Notes: generated by a model from the sequence alone, not told the origin. A DNA stretch of 9,032 nucleotides from an uncultured Clostridia bacterium (GCA_944392065.1 CALXVO010000048.1:1-9032), one strand, 5' to 3'; positions 1 to 8,728 are shown, numbered from the stretch's first letter. Numbers and translations: made by a program.

Positions 1-1105
<1,105 letters not shown>

Positions 1106-2128
1106 CTAACAAATAAACATTGCATCTCCAAAACTAAAGAAACGGTATTTTTCATTTACTGCTTCGTTATATGCTTTTAAAATAAATTCTTTTCCTGCTA
1201 GTGCTGATACCAACATAAGCAATGTCGATTGTGGTAAGTGAAAGTTAGTTATGAGTCCATCTAAGCATTTAAATCTATAACCCGGATAAATAAAAATACT
1301 TGTATCTCCTTCTGTTTCATTTACCATTCCATTTTCATCTGCAATAGTTTCTAATACTCTGCATGATGTAGTTCCAACTGCAATTATCCTTTTTCCATTT
1401 TTCTTTGCATTATTTATTTTTTCTGCATCTTCCTTCTTTATATAAAAGTGTTCTGAATGCATTTCGTGATCTTCTACTTTTTCTTCTTTTACTGGTCTAA
1501 ATGTTCCAATTCCCACATGTAGAGTTACATTTGCTATATCTACACCTTTTTCTTCTATCTTTTTTAATAACTCTGGTGTGAAATGTAATCCCGCTGTAGG
1601 TGCTGCAGCTGAGCCATCATATTTTGCATATACTGTTTGATATCTATCCTTTTCTTTTAATTCTTCATGTATATATGGTGGAAGTGGCATAAGTCCTATT
1701 TTATCTAAAATTTCGTTAAATATTCCGTTATAATAAAATTTTACTTTTCTTGTTCCTCCCTGCATAACATCTAAAATTTCTGCTTTTAACATACCATCTC
1801 CAAAGATTACCTTTGCTCCCACATGTAGTTTATTTCCTGGTCTTACAATAGTTTCCCATATATCTCCCTCTATATTATTTAATAGTAGGAATTCTATCTT
1901 TGCTCCTGTTTCCTTTTTTCCATAAATACGAGCAGGAATAACCTTTGTATTATTTCTTACTAAACAATCCCCTGGCTCCAGATAATCAACAATATCTTTA
2001 AATGTTTTATGTTCTATTGTTTGTTTTTCCCTATTAAGTACCATTAGTCTTGATTCATCTCTTTTTTCTATTGGTACTTGTGCTATTAATTCTTCTGGTA
2101 AGTCATAATTAAAATCTGATACTTGCAT
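1106..2128 (-). CDS. queA: S-adenosylmethionine:tRNA ribosyltransferase-isomerase QueA
   Basis: Transfers and isomerises the ribosyl group of S-adenosylmethionine onto preQ1-modified tRNA, giving epoxyqueuosine; this is the step after Tgt. At 340 residues it is full length for the family. Recognisable segments are the N-terminal [15 protein letters not shown] followed by [25 protein letters not shown] (about 57-70), [14 protein letters not shown] (about 175-188), [29 protein letters not shown] (295-312), and the C-terminal FGDAMFI. The ATG at 2128 has GAGG 8 bases upstream. It is intact, with no in-frame CGG codon, and uses one CGT codon (PAR-IYG). It precedes tgt by 48 bases, a common pairing. 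The 146 bases upstream (2129-2274) hold no clear terminator; a TTGATA in an AT-rich stretch there is too weak a promoter candidate to call, so queA may be read from the ileS transcript or from its own promoter. Confidence 0.98.
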   Translation of the reverse strand: MQVSDFNYDLPEELIAQVPIEKRDESRLMVLNREKQTIEHKTFKDIVDYLEPGDCLVRNNTKVIPARIYGKKETGAKIEFLLLNNIEGDIWETIVRPGNKLHVGAKVIFGDGMLKAEILDVMQGGTRKVKFYYNGIFNEILDKIGLMPLPPYIHEELKEKDRYQTVYAKYDGSAAAPTAGLHFTPELLKKIEEKGVDIANVTLHVGIGTFRPVKEEKVEDHEMHSEHFYIKKEDAEKINNAKKNGKRIIAVGTTSCRVLETIADENGMVNETEGDTSIFIYPGYRFKCLDGLITNFHLPQSTLLMLVSALAGKEFILKAYNEAVNEKYRFFSFGDAMFIC

Positions 2129-2274
2129 TATGTTTTCCTCGTATAATATTATATTTAGGTTTTTTAAGTTTCTACCTATAAACTCATATTATTTCGTATT
2201 TTATATTAAATTTTATCAATACTCTTTTTCTAAAATACAGAACTATCTCAAATGGAATTTGTGGCATTTGTGAC

Positions 2275-2700
2275 TTACGCAAATAATCTTCCTATTCTTT
2301 CTATTATGCTATTTATTTCTTCTATTAGATTGTTTGGTTCATCAAAATAATTTAATTCTATAGGAAATTCAAAATTACTTTTTTGTATTGGTTTTGAAGA
2401 ATAAGCAAAATCTGTAAGACCTTTTCCTTCTCCATTTTGTATTGTATTTTGCATATAGTCTTTATACCACTCTTCTAAACCGTTTGCATTATTTTCACTA
2501 TACCCATATACTTCGTAATCATGAAGATCAGCTATATTGTTTCCATTTTCTTTTTCATTTCGTTCCAAAGTGTGCAAAAACTCATGCACAAAAACTTCTT
2601 GTGGGAATGTATTTCCACTTGAATATTTATATATTGCACTATTTCTATTGTCTGGAAGCCTTATATTAGAAAATCCTATTCTATTATATTCCATTGATCC
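2275..2700 (-). CDS. C-terminal HExxH metalloprotease-like part of a frame-broken membrane protein
   Basis: This frame continues the protein begun at 3610. The zero frame ends with DWIGL-RINGI and stop at 2684; this frame reads G-S-MEYNRIGFSNIRLPD and onward to TAA at 2275. About 141 residues remain. HEFLH (2572-2586) is preceded by hydrophobic EVFV and followed by TLE, then LHDYEVYGY about 15 residues later, so the pattern is HExxH-TLE-(n)-LHD-x4-YGY. HExxH is the classic zinc-binding and catalytic motif of metallopeptidases. The LHD histidine or a Glu could be the third ligand, but I cannot assign it. An internal ATG at 2694 exists, but there is no convincing ribosome binding site before it, so independent translation is unlikely. 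Together the two parts give about 444 residues. I do not recognise a named family. The metalloprotease call rests on the motif. Confidence 0.7.
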   Translation of the reverse strand, partial: GSMEYNRIGFSNIRLPDNRNSAIYKYSSGNTFPQEVFVHEFLHTLERNEKENGNNIADLHDYEVYGYSENNANGLEEWYKDYMQNTIQNGEGKGLTDFAYSSKPIQKSNFEFPIELNYFDEPNNLIEEINSIIERIGRLFA

Positions 2701-3610
2701 GAAGCCCTATCCAATCATGAACTAAAACTTCATTACTTTTGCTCAAGTCTCCTAATCTAATAGCAACATAAATATAATCATATTCGTTTCTTTTTATATA
2801 ATTTTCTATTAATGGTTTTACATCATTTGGGCCAATATAATATTCATTTTCTTCATCATATGAGATAGTTGTTAATGGTTCGGTAATTTCTATTACTTCA
2901 TAGGTTATGGACATTTTATCTCCGCTTAATTCTTTTATTGAATTTTGTAATCTTTTCATATTGTCTTTTACTGTTTTTATATCATCATAAGACATATTTA
3001 AATTAACATCACGATAATTTCCATTCACATTTACATTTGCATCTATGTTTTCAATAATAAAGCATGCCATGTTCCATTCTTTGTCTGAATCAACCCTACC
3101 TTCTTCTATTTTAAAGTCGGAAAACCATGCTGTTCCTTTACTGTATTCGTCATAACCACCAAGTCTAAAACCTATTTCAACACTTGTTCTATTATTTGAA
3201 TTAAACATAAATGTAAGCTGTGTCCAATCGTTTGTTCCTGTGATTGCTTCTGAACATTCAGTTGTATCATTAATTGAAATCTGTGCTCCTCCTATATACT
3301 TATCGTTTTGGTTTGTTATGTCTTCTGTCTTTACCATACATGTTACTCTATATGCAGTATTAGGATTTACTTTAACTTCTTTATAAAACATGGCATCATT
3401 ATAATCCTTATTTTCTATTTTATAGCTATCCATATCTGAATACACTATATCAGAATCTCTTGTAAAAGATGTTTTTCCCTTTTCACGAACACCTTTTATA
3501 TAATCATAAAAATTATATTTAGAATATATGCTCTTTCCTATTAAAATAATAATTATGATAATAGCAAAATAAATTATAGTTTTTAGACTAACCTTTCCAC
3601 TATTTTTCAT
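2684..3610 (-). CDS. N-terminal part of a membrane-anchored, jelly-roll-containing putative metalloprotease
   Basis: The start is ATG 3610 with AAGGGA about 6 bases upstream, and 17 bases separate it from the ileS stop, so it is almost certainly cotranscribed and possibly translationally coupled. Residues about 9-29 form one hydrophobic helix (FAIIIIIILIG) after a Lys-containing start, consistent with an N-in membrane anchor and no cleaved signal. Residues about 55-172 look like a carbohydrate-binding jelly-roll: FYKEVKVNPNTAYRVTCMVK, then NDWTQLTFMF, then GTAWFSDFKIEEG. These beta-strand patterns are typical of CBM4/9-type domains. Residues about 180-303 are an uncharacterised linker or lead-in domain. 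The frame ends after DWIGL-RINGI, five codons past a CGG at 2699-2701; a +1 shift there continues into an HExxH domain (2275-2700). If not shifted, the product is a membrane-tethered protein without protease motif. The substrate is unknown. Confidence 0.8.
   Translation of the reverse strand: MKNSGKVSLKTIIYFAIIIIIILIGKSIYSKYNFYDYIKGVREKGKTSFTRDSDIVYSDMDSYKIENKDYNDAMFYKEVKVNPNTAYRVTCMVKTEDITNQNDKYIGGAQISINDTTECSEAITGTNDWTQLTFMFNSNNRTSVEIGFRLGGYDEYSKGTAWFSDFKIEEGRVDSDKEWNMACFIIENIDANVNVNGNYRDVNLNMSYDDIKTVKDNMKRLQNSIKELSGDKMSITYEVIEITEPLTTISYDEENEYYIGPNDVKPLIENYIKRNEYDYIYVAIRLGDLSKSNEVLVHDWIGLRINGI
2699..2704 (-). other. Putative +1 frameshift site in metalloprotease gene (CTT CGG A)
   Basis: Minus-strand codons read ATA GGG CTT CGG ATC AAT GGA ATA TAA, so the zero frame stops five codons after CGG. 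Skipping the C gives GGA TCA ATG GAA (G-S-M-E) and opens about 140 further codons containing HEFLH. CTT followed by a poorly read codon, with a purine-rich AGGG directly before it, recalls known +1 sites (prfB uses CUU with an upstream Shine-Dalgarno-like run). Removing one G from GGG (giving WIGFGSM) would restore the frame equally well, so a simple indel is not excluded. Confidence 0.6.
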
Positions 3611-3627
3611 ATTTTCCCTTTCGTTTT

Positions 3628-6477
3628 TTATTTTATATTTTCACTGCATCTATGACAGATTGTAGGATTTTCTTTATCCTCTCCCACTGTTTCAGAATAC
3701 ATCCAACATCTTTCACATTTTTGGCCAGGAGCTTGCTCTACTTTTACTCCAAGTTTCACTTCGTCTTTTCTTGCATTTTCTTTTATTTCTAATGCAGATA
3801 TAATGAACACTGTTTTTAGAAGTTCTTCATTTGCTTTTAAGAATTCATATTGTGCCTCTTCTGCATAAATTGTTACTTTAGCATTTAATGAATGTCCTAT
3901 TATTTTTTCTGCTCTTGCATTTTCTAATTCTTTTGCTACTATATCTTTTAGTTTTATAATTTTGTTCCACTTTTCTGTTATTTCTTTGTTATCATATTTT
4001 TCATTTGGTTCTGGGAAATCAGTAAGCATTACACTTTCTACCTTTTCTTTTTCTGTATGCACCATTGCTTTCCATATTTCTTCTGCAGTAAATGGAATCA
4101 TTGGGGCAAGTATTTTTACAAGTGAATCTAGTATCATATACATTGTAGTTTGTGCTGCTCTTCTTTCCACAGAATCTTTTTTATATGTGTATAATCTATC
4201 CTTTATTATATCCAAATAGAAATTACTCATATCTATTACACAGAATTGGTTTATATCATGATAGCAATTATTAAAACTATAGCTATCATAATTTTGTATG
4301 CAGTCTCTGACTAATTTATTTAATCTAGTTAATGCCCATTTATCTATTTCTTCTAAATCCTCATATTTAACTGGTTTTTCAGGATCATAGTCATAAGTAT
4401 TTCCTAATATATATCTTGCTGTATTTCTTATTTTTCTATACACTTCTGAAATTTGTTTTAATATATCATCTGATAAACTTACTTCACCAGTATAATCTGC
4501 AGAAAGTGCCCAAAGTCTTAAAATATCTGCTCCATATTTATTAGCAACATCACTTGGTGCAACACCATTTCCAAGGCTTTTAGACATTTTTCTTCCTTGT
4601 CCATCTGTAACAAATCCATGTGTAAGCACTTGTTTATATGGTGCAATTCCATTTGTTGCAACTGATGTAAGAAGAGAAGATTGGAACCAACCTCTATATT
4701 GGTCATTTCCTTCTAAGTAAAGATCTGCTGGATATGGAAGTCCACGTTCTACTAAAACACTTTGATGTGTTGAACCTGAGTCAAACCATACATCCATAAT
4801 ATCAGTTTCTTTTTTGAAGTGTGTACATCCACATTTTCCGCATTTTGCGCCATCAGGCATTAATGCTTCTTCAGACATATCATACCATGCATTTGAGCCT
4901 TTTTCTCTAAATATATCTTGAATTTTCTTTATAGATTCTTCTGTTACATATGGTTCTTTACACTCTTCACAATAGAATATTGGAAGAGGAACACCCCAAG
5001 TACGTTGTCTTGAAATACACCAATCATTTCTATCTCTTACCATGCTTGCAATTCTTTCTTCTCCCCAAGCTGGTATCCATTTAACACCTTCTATTGCTTT
5101 TAATGCAGCATCTCTAAAGCCATCAACTGATGCAAACCATTGGTCTGTTGCTCTATAAATAACTGGTTTTTTACATCTCCAACAGTGTGGGTATGAGTGT
5201 GAAATGGTAGTTTCTTTTAAAAGATATCCATTTTCATCAAGCCATTTTGTTATCTCTTTATTTGATTTAGCATAATACATTCCAGAAAAAGGCCCTGCAC
5301 CTTCTGTTTGATGTCCTTTTTCATCTACAGTAACTACTATATCTAAACCATTTTTTAATCCTGCTAAATAGTCTTCTTTACCATAACCAGGAGCAGTATG
5401 AACAGCACCAGTACCTTCTGTTAATTGTACATCTACTGTATCTTCACTTCCCATTATTACAACAGAATTTCTATCTAAAAATGGATGCTTACATAGTACT
5501 CCTTCTAATTCTTTTCCTTTTAGTTTTTGAACTTCTTTATATTCTTTTATTTCGGCAATTTCCATAACTTTTTTTACAAGTTCTGTTGCTATAATATATC
5601 TTTCTACATTTACTGTATTTGTATCATCCAATCTACCAGAATTAGTATCTTTAGAATTTTCATTTAAAAGATTATTGTTACTATTTTTTACTTCAACAAT
5701 ACTATAATCAAAATCCTCGCCAATTGTTATTGCTAGGTTACCTGGTAATGTCCATGGTGTGGTTGTCCAAATTACAAAAAAAGTGTTCTTTTCATCGAAT
5801 TTTCCTTTTGCTTGAACTACAGGGAATTTTACATATATAGATGAACCTGTTACATCTTTGTATTCAATCTCTGCTTCTGCTAAAGCTGTTTCACAATCTG
5901 TACACCAATATACAGGTTTTAACCCTTTATATATATACCCTTTTTTATACATATCGCCAAATACTCCTATTTGCCTTGCCTCCATTTTTGGATCATATGT
6001 TACATAAGGATGTTCCCAATCTCCAAGAACACCAAGCCTTTTAAATCCTTCAGTTTGAATCTCTTTATACTTACTTGTAAATTCCTTGCAAGTATCTCTA
6101 AACTTTGTAACTGGTATTTTATTTCTATCTAGTCCTAGTTTTTCTATTGCCTTTTTTTCTGTTGGCATACCATGTGTATCATATCCTGGAACATATGGTG
6201 AATAATATCCTTTTAAAGATTTATATCTTACTATAGTATCTTTTAATATTTTATTTAAAGCATGTCCAGCATGAATCTCGCCATTTGCATATGGAGGACC
6301 ATCATGTAATATAAATGTTTTGTGCCCCTCGTTCTTTTTTAATATTTTTTCATATAATCCATTTTCAAAAATATCTTTTTGAATTTGTGGCTCTCTTTCT
6401 GGCAAACTTGCTCTCATAGGAAAATCTGTTGTTGGTAAATTTAGTGTTTTTCCATAATCTTTTTTCTCATCACTCAT
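3628..6477 (-). CDS. ileS: Isoleucyl-tRNA synthetase
   Basis: Charges tRNA-Ile with isoleucine in the cytoplasm; a class I synthetase. The 949-residue frame is intact. The HIGH signature appears as HAGH at residues 69-72 after HDGPPYANGEI, and KMSKS lies at 630-634 in GRKMSKSLGN. The editing (CP1) region contains WTTTPWTLPGNLAI and the GTGAVHTAPGYGKEDY segment. An anticodon-binding region follows, and the C-terminal zinc-binding domain has Cys 921, 924, 941 and 944 (CERCW and CHRCS). Start ATG 6477 has AAGGGGG about 8 bases upstream. Residues about 265-291 form an Asn/Asp/Ser-rich insertion between VEV and ERYIIA in the editing domain, which helps explain the length. No in-frame CGG codon was found; CGT is used (RQRTW, VERGL). 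It is preceded by a T-box-type leader and followed after 17 bases by the membrane protein gene. Confidence 0.99.
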   Translation of the reverse strand: MSDEKKDYGKTLNLPTTDFPMRASLPEREPQIQKDIFENGLYEKILKKNEGHKTFILHDGPPYANGEIHAGHALNKILKDTIVRYKSLKGYYSPYVPGYDTHGMPTEKKAIEKLGLDRNKIPVTKFRDTCKEFTSKYKEIQTEGFKRLGVLGDWEHPYVTYDPKMEARQIGVFGDMYKKGYIYKGLKPVYWCTDCETALAEAEIEYKDVTGSSIYVKFPVVQAKGKFDEKNTFFVIWTTTPWTLPGNLAITIGEDFDYSIVEVKNSNNNLLNENSKDTNSGRLDDTNTVNVERYIIATELVKKVMEIAEIKEYKEVQKLKGKELEGVLCKHPFLDRNSVVIMGSEDTVDVQLTEGTGAVHTAPGYGKEDYLAGLKNGLDIVVTVDEKGHQTEGAGPFSGMYYAKSNKEITKWLDENGYLLKETTISHSYPHCWRCKKPVIYRATDQWFASVDGFRDAALKAIEGVKWIPAWGEERIASMVRDRNDWCISRQRTWGVPLPIFYCEECKEPYVTEESIKKIQDIFREKGSNAWYDMSEEALMPDGAKCGKCGCTHFKKETDIMDVWFDSGSTHQSVLVERGLPYPADLYLEGNDQYRGWFQSSLLTSVATNGIAPYKQVLTHGFVTDGQGRKMSKSLGNGVAPSDVANKYGADILRLWALSADYTGEVSLSDDILKQISEVYRKIRNTARYILGNTYDYDPEKPVKYEDLEEIDKWALTRLNKLVRDCIQNYDSYSFNNCYHDINQFCVIDMSNFYLDIIKDRLYTYKKDSVERRAAQTTMYMILDSLVKILAPMIPFTAEEIWKAMVHTEKEKVESVMLTDFPEPNEKYDNKEITEKWNKIIKLKDIVAKELENARAEKIIGHSLNAKVTIYAEEAQYEFLKANEELLKTVFIISALEIKENARKDEVKLGVKVEQAPGQKCERCWMYSETVGEDKENPTICHRCSENIK

Positions 6478-6658
6478 TATAATTCCCCCTTATTCTTTTT
6501 TTCTGGATAAATTTCATGCCTATGTCGCGATGTTCCAAAGGCACACATAGCAATGAAAGTAATTCTGTTTCAAGTTAATGTTCTCATATTCCTTTTTATA
6601 GATTACTTTACACTACTTTTTTAATATTTAGTTTAGTATTATGAGTCCATATCAATGC

Positions 6659-6698
6659 AAAAACAAAGCTATCTCAATCACTAGGACGAAATAGCTTT
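6659..6698 (-). terminator. Leader terminator of the ileS T-box
   Basis: Perfect 8-bp stem AAAGCTAT (6691-6698) / ATAGCTTT (6665-6672), both written 5'-3' on the minus strand, then G and five T (6659-6663). The loop contains TTCGTCCTA, which is also the 3' half of the competing antiterminator. This is the usual T-box arrangement of a leader terminator about 180 bases before the ileS start. Confidence 0.8.
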
Positions 6699-6776
6699 TA
6701 GTTCCCGTAGCACCACCTATTTTTAAATGATTTTTTACTTTTCTTGTCCTTTATTGTGGTTCATATTAATTTTAAT
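6659..6776 (-). ncRNA. T-box leader of ileS, apparently lacking most of Stem I
   Basis: T-box leaders sense uncharged tRNA and let transcription continue into synthetase genes. Minus-strand AGGTGGTGCTACGG (6718 to 6705) matches the T-box antiterminator side. It carries a TGGT bulge that could pair with the tRNA ACCA end, and TAGG (6716-6719) can pair with CCTA of TTCGTCCTA (6682-6690). The latter is shared with the downstream terminator, so the two folds exclude each other. Further upstream GGACAAGAAAAGTAA (6749 to 6735) resembles the conserved 5' strand of Stem I. Only 16 bases separate it from the T-box sequence; the usual Stem I with specifier loop, AG bulge and distal loop plus the linker would need roughly 100 or more. 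The left limit is the terminator end and the right limit the predicted transcription start. T-box identity is well supported; loss of tRNA specificity is inferred. Confidence 0.75.
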
Positions 6777-6782
6777 GTAAAT

Positions 6783-6811
6783 ATATTACCATATTTTTAC
6801 GTAAAGTTCAA
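6783..6811 (-). promoter_or_regulatory. Promoter of ileS
   Basis: TTGAAC (6811 to 6806), a 17-base spacer, then TAATAT (6788 to 6783) on the minus strand. Transcription would start near 6776, giving a leader of about 300 bases that contains the T-box switch. The spacing and both boxes fit a vegetative sigma factor promoter. It lies only 27 bases from the repeat element at 6838. Confidence 0.65.
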
Positions 6812-6886
6812 GTATTAATTTTAGATTTTGCACCATAGGGTTACTGGATAGTGGTTTTGTAAATATATCTAGCATAAATACCTAGG

Positions 6887-7056
6887 TAATATGTATATTT
6901 CTCAAATTTTTTTGTACCTTGCTGTCGCAAACAAATTAGCGACCTTAAAAAATAAAATTTTTTAAGGCCACTCGTTTGCTCCAAATCGCACTCGCTTTTA
7001 CAAAGCTCGTTTGGTCGCTGCGCGGTACTTCAAAAATTTTCTAAATATACATACTA
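6887..7056. mobile_element. MITE-like element, complete copy (170 bp)
   Basis: Terminal inverted repeats are TAATATGTATATTT (6887-6900) and the reverse complement of 7043-7056, TAGTATGTATATTT (one mismatch). CCTAGG lies immediately outside both ends (6881-6886 and 7057-7062) and could be a 6-bp target duplication, though it is a palindrome. No open frame of useful size is inside. The interior carries GTCGC and GCGAC segments and an 11-bp A/T hairpin. A second copy begins with the same TAGTATGTATATTT end at 8965; 69 bases are identical between 6989-7057 (reverse complement) and 8964-9032. The shared, sharply bounded end in two different contexts supports mobility. The transposase that would act on it is not in the window. 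Confidence 0.7.
6943..6967. terminator. Bidirectional terminator-like hairpin in the MITE
   Basis: CCTTAAAAAAT (6943-6953) pairs perfectly with ATTTTTTAAGG (6957-6967) around a 3-base loop. The A and T runs make it resemble a factor-independent terminator in both directions, although the stem has only two G:C pairs at its base. It lies about 170 bases downstream of the prepilin-lectin stop codon and is the best terminator candidate for that gene. Confidence 0.4.
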
Positions 7057-7135
7057 CCTAGGTGTAAGGCTGAAGTCTTTATAAAACCATTAGATAGTAA
7101 CCCACAGTGTGTTTTGACAATTTCTAAATTTCACA

Positions 7136-8728
7136 TTACACTATGATAGCTATACGGAAAGAACGATTATTCCTACCATTTCCATCATCTATACTATAGC
7201 AGAATACGCCTATTAGAAGATTATCGCTGAAGTATCCTCCCCCACGAAGGAAAAATGGATAACTTGAATTTACAAAGAGAGAGGCGTCCGAGTGCCAACC
7301 ACTTGTTTCAAAAGTTGCATCTCCATATCTATATGACATAATAGAATCTGTTCCACTATATGCCGTTGAATATCCAGCAACTAAATTATCTACGAATGAC
7401 GAGCCATTTGCTAATGTACTACCTCCGTCATAATATCCCACCACATATTCAGTTGCTCCTCCTCTTAAATCATAAATTCCATAAACATTCCCTGTAGAAC
7501 TTTGACCTGCATTTTCTATATAAGTTTTTTCTGTTCCTCCACCTGTTATCATAGTTCCATTGTATTCTATCTCAGTTCCATTTCTTCCATATGTGCTTTC
7601 TGTTAAATATGCAACTGCTCCCCATTCACTATTTTTCAGCATATGACTTTTTAGATTTTCTTGTGAATATTCTCTCGCATATGTGTACATATCTCCTATT
7701 TTTCCCCCTGTAAAGCTCTGCGCACCTGGTTGTACTTTTATTATTGTTCCACTACCACCAGATGTTTCTGTTGCATTACTTCTTGCAGCTTCATACTTTC
7801 CTATCCAGATTCCTTCTAGTTCTTCTGACCATCCACCATTATCTATATCTTTTGTAAATGCTGGATGTGCCATAAAGTAGTCTTCACTTACCATCGTATG
7901 GGTTGTATTCGACTCACTTGTTACGCTATCTACTCTTTTTCCGTCTGCTGTTACTATTCCTCTACTATCTGAATAGCCTACTAACTTTCCTTGTTCTATT
8001 GCTTCTTCTTCTGTTATTGCTCCTGTTTTGTATTCATTTTTACTTGGTTCATCTCTAAAATATACTATCCTATATGCATATCTTGGTATCCACACAAAAT
8101 AGCTTTCTACTTCATCTATGGTTACTTTTGCATTTGCCCATTTGCTTTGATTATTATCTTCTATTCCTGTTCCTTCCTCATAGCTATATTCTATCCCTGA
8201 TACCCATTCTTGACTAGCTTCATCATATTTTACAAGTTCCATTTTTGTTCCTTCTGGCAAATTTTGCTTTATTTTTGGTGGGTTTGGTGTATTGCTTACA
8301 TTATAGCTTGTCTCATCTAACCATTTTATTTCTATTACTCCATAAGTCATAGTAAATTCACTTCCACCACTTTCTGGTTCTGGTGTTTCCTGTGGTTTAA
8401 AAGTTATAACAGGATCTGGTATCTCGCTTTCTTCTGCCATTGTATTTGCATATTTTTGTAATTCTATATTCATACTAGCTTCTTCATTACTTATAGTATT
8501 AGATGTTCTATTTCTAGTTTTTAATACTTGTTCCAATAATCCATCATCGCCTAATACCACATTTATTGTTATTGTTGATAAAATAATAATTATAGCTATA
8601 GTTAAAACTAATGCAATTAGCGTTATTCCATTATTTTTTTCGGGCATACTCAAATCAATTTTCTGTTTATATTTTATTTTTTTTGCATTTACTATCTCCT
8701 TTGGTACATTTCTTTTTTTAATATGCAT
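7136..8728 (-). CDS. Prepilin-like anchor fused to a C-type-lectin / FGE-sulfatase-type domain
   Basis: 530 residues; ATG 8728 has AAGGAG 8 bases upstream. A basic N-terminus leads to NNG-ITLIALVLTIAIIIIL, with predicted prepilin-peptidase cleavage after Gly34 and a hydrophobic helix at about 35-57. The pilin Glu at mature position 5 is Ala here. Residues about 60-200 are a linker with acidic and Pro/Glu-rich stretches. From about 205 (YFVWIPRYAYRI) to the end it resembles the formylglycine-generating-enzyme fold, a C-type lectin variant: GIWIGKYEAAR, NSEWGAVAYL, VYGIYDLRGGATEYV, then FFLRGGGYF (from about 492) and a C-terminal SFRIAI. No enzyme activity is implied; many such domains are binding modules. 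It is probably surface-exposed, attached by the helix or in a pilus-like structure. It has its own promoter and no neighbour in its transcript, and it lies between two inverted MITE copies. The N-terminal type is common in paralogous families of gut clostridia. The binding partner is unknown. Confidence 0.85.
   Translation of the reverse strand: MHIKKRNVPKEIVNAKKIKYKQKIDLSMPEKNNGITLIALVLTIAIIIILSTITINVVLGDDGLLEQVLKTRNRTSNTISNEEASMNIELQKYANTMAEESEIPDPVITFKPQETPEPESGGSEFTMTYGVIEIKWLDETSYNVSNTPNPPKIKQNLPEGTKMELVKYDEASQEWVSGIEYSYEEGTGIEDNNQSKWANAKVTIDEVESYFVWIPRYAYRIVYFRDEPSKNEYKTGAITEEEAIEQGKLVGYSDSRGIVTADGKRVDSVTSESNTTHTMVSEDYFMAHPAFTKDIDNGGWSEELEGIWIGKYEAARSNATETSGGSGTIIKVQPGAQSFTGGKIGDMYTYAREYSQENLKSHMLKNSEWGAVAYLTESTYGRNGTEIEYNGTMITGGGTEKTYIENAGQSSTGNVYGIYDLRGGATEYVVGYYDGGSTLANGSSFVDNLVAGYSTAYSGTDSIMSYRYGDATFETSGWHSDASLFVNSSYPFFLRGGGYFSDNLLIGVFCYSIDDGNGRNNRSFRIAIIV
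7139..7246 (-). other. Possible diversity-generating-retroelement variable region (VR-like tail)
   Basis: The last 36 codons (R495 to V530) lie where C-type-lectin targets of diversity-generating retroelements carry their variable region. They read RGGGYFSDN, then GVFCYSIDDGNGRNN, then SFRIAI, recalling the known RGG...GVF...GFR frame. Many codons are of the NNY form (TAC, TTC, AGC, GAT, AAT, TGC, TAT, AGT, GAT) that AAY template codons give after adenine mutagenesis. No template repeat, reverse transcriptase or accessory gene is in the window, so this is only a hypothesis. Confidence 0.3.

Larger units (their letters stand above)
6838..7103. repeat. Outer imperfect inverted repeat, interrupted by a MITE
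   Basis: The ends start GGGTTACT. Over 26 bases GGGTTACTGGATAGTGGTTT (and on) at 6838-6863 matches the reverse complement of 7078-7103 at about 21 positions. With the internal 170-bp element removed, the remaining roughly 90 bases would form one hairpin. It may be an older mobile element or a structured tail downstream of the prepilin-lectin gene. No clear target duplication flanks the GGGTTACT ends. Confidence 0.5.

Noticed and set aside
2129..2274. Own promoter or preQ1 riboswitch before queA
   Set aside because: A TTGATA is present but has no well-spaced -10, and I see no preQ1 aptamer pattern; only AT-rich sequence and a short tandem ATTTGTG repeat.
2442..2725. Plus-strand open frames opposite the metalloprotease C-terminal part
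   Set aside because: Antisense shadows of the HExxH-containing frame with no start signals.
6520..6550. Hairpin CTATGT/ACATAG between the T-box terminator and ileS
   Set aside because: A 6-bp stem with a 19-base loop and no T-run or known motif; could be chance.
6838..7103. CRISPR array or attachment site
   Set aside because: The repeats are inverted and single, not a series of direct repeats with spacers, and no integrase or cas gene is present.
7114..7142. Plus-strand TTGACA with TACACT 17 bases on, reading antisense into the prepilin-lectin gene
   Set aside because: The -10 is poor and there is no plus-strand gene to read; chance match in AT-rich DNA.
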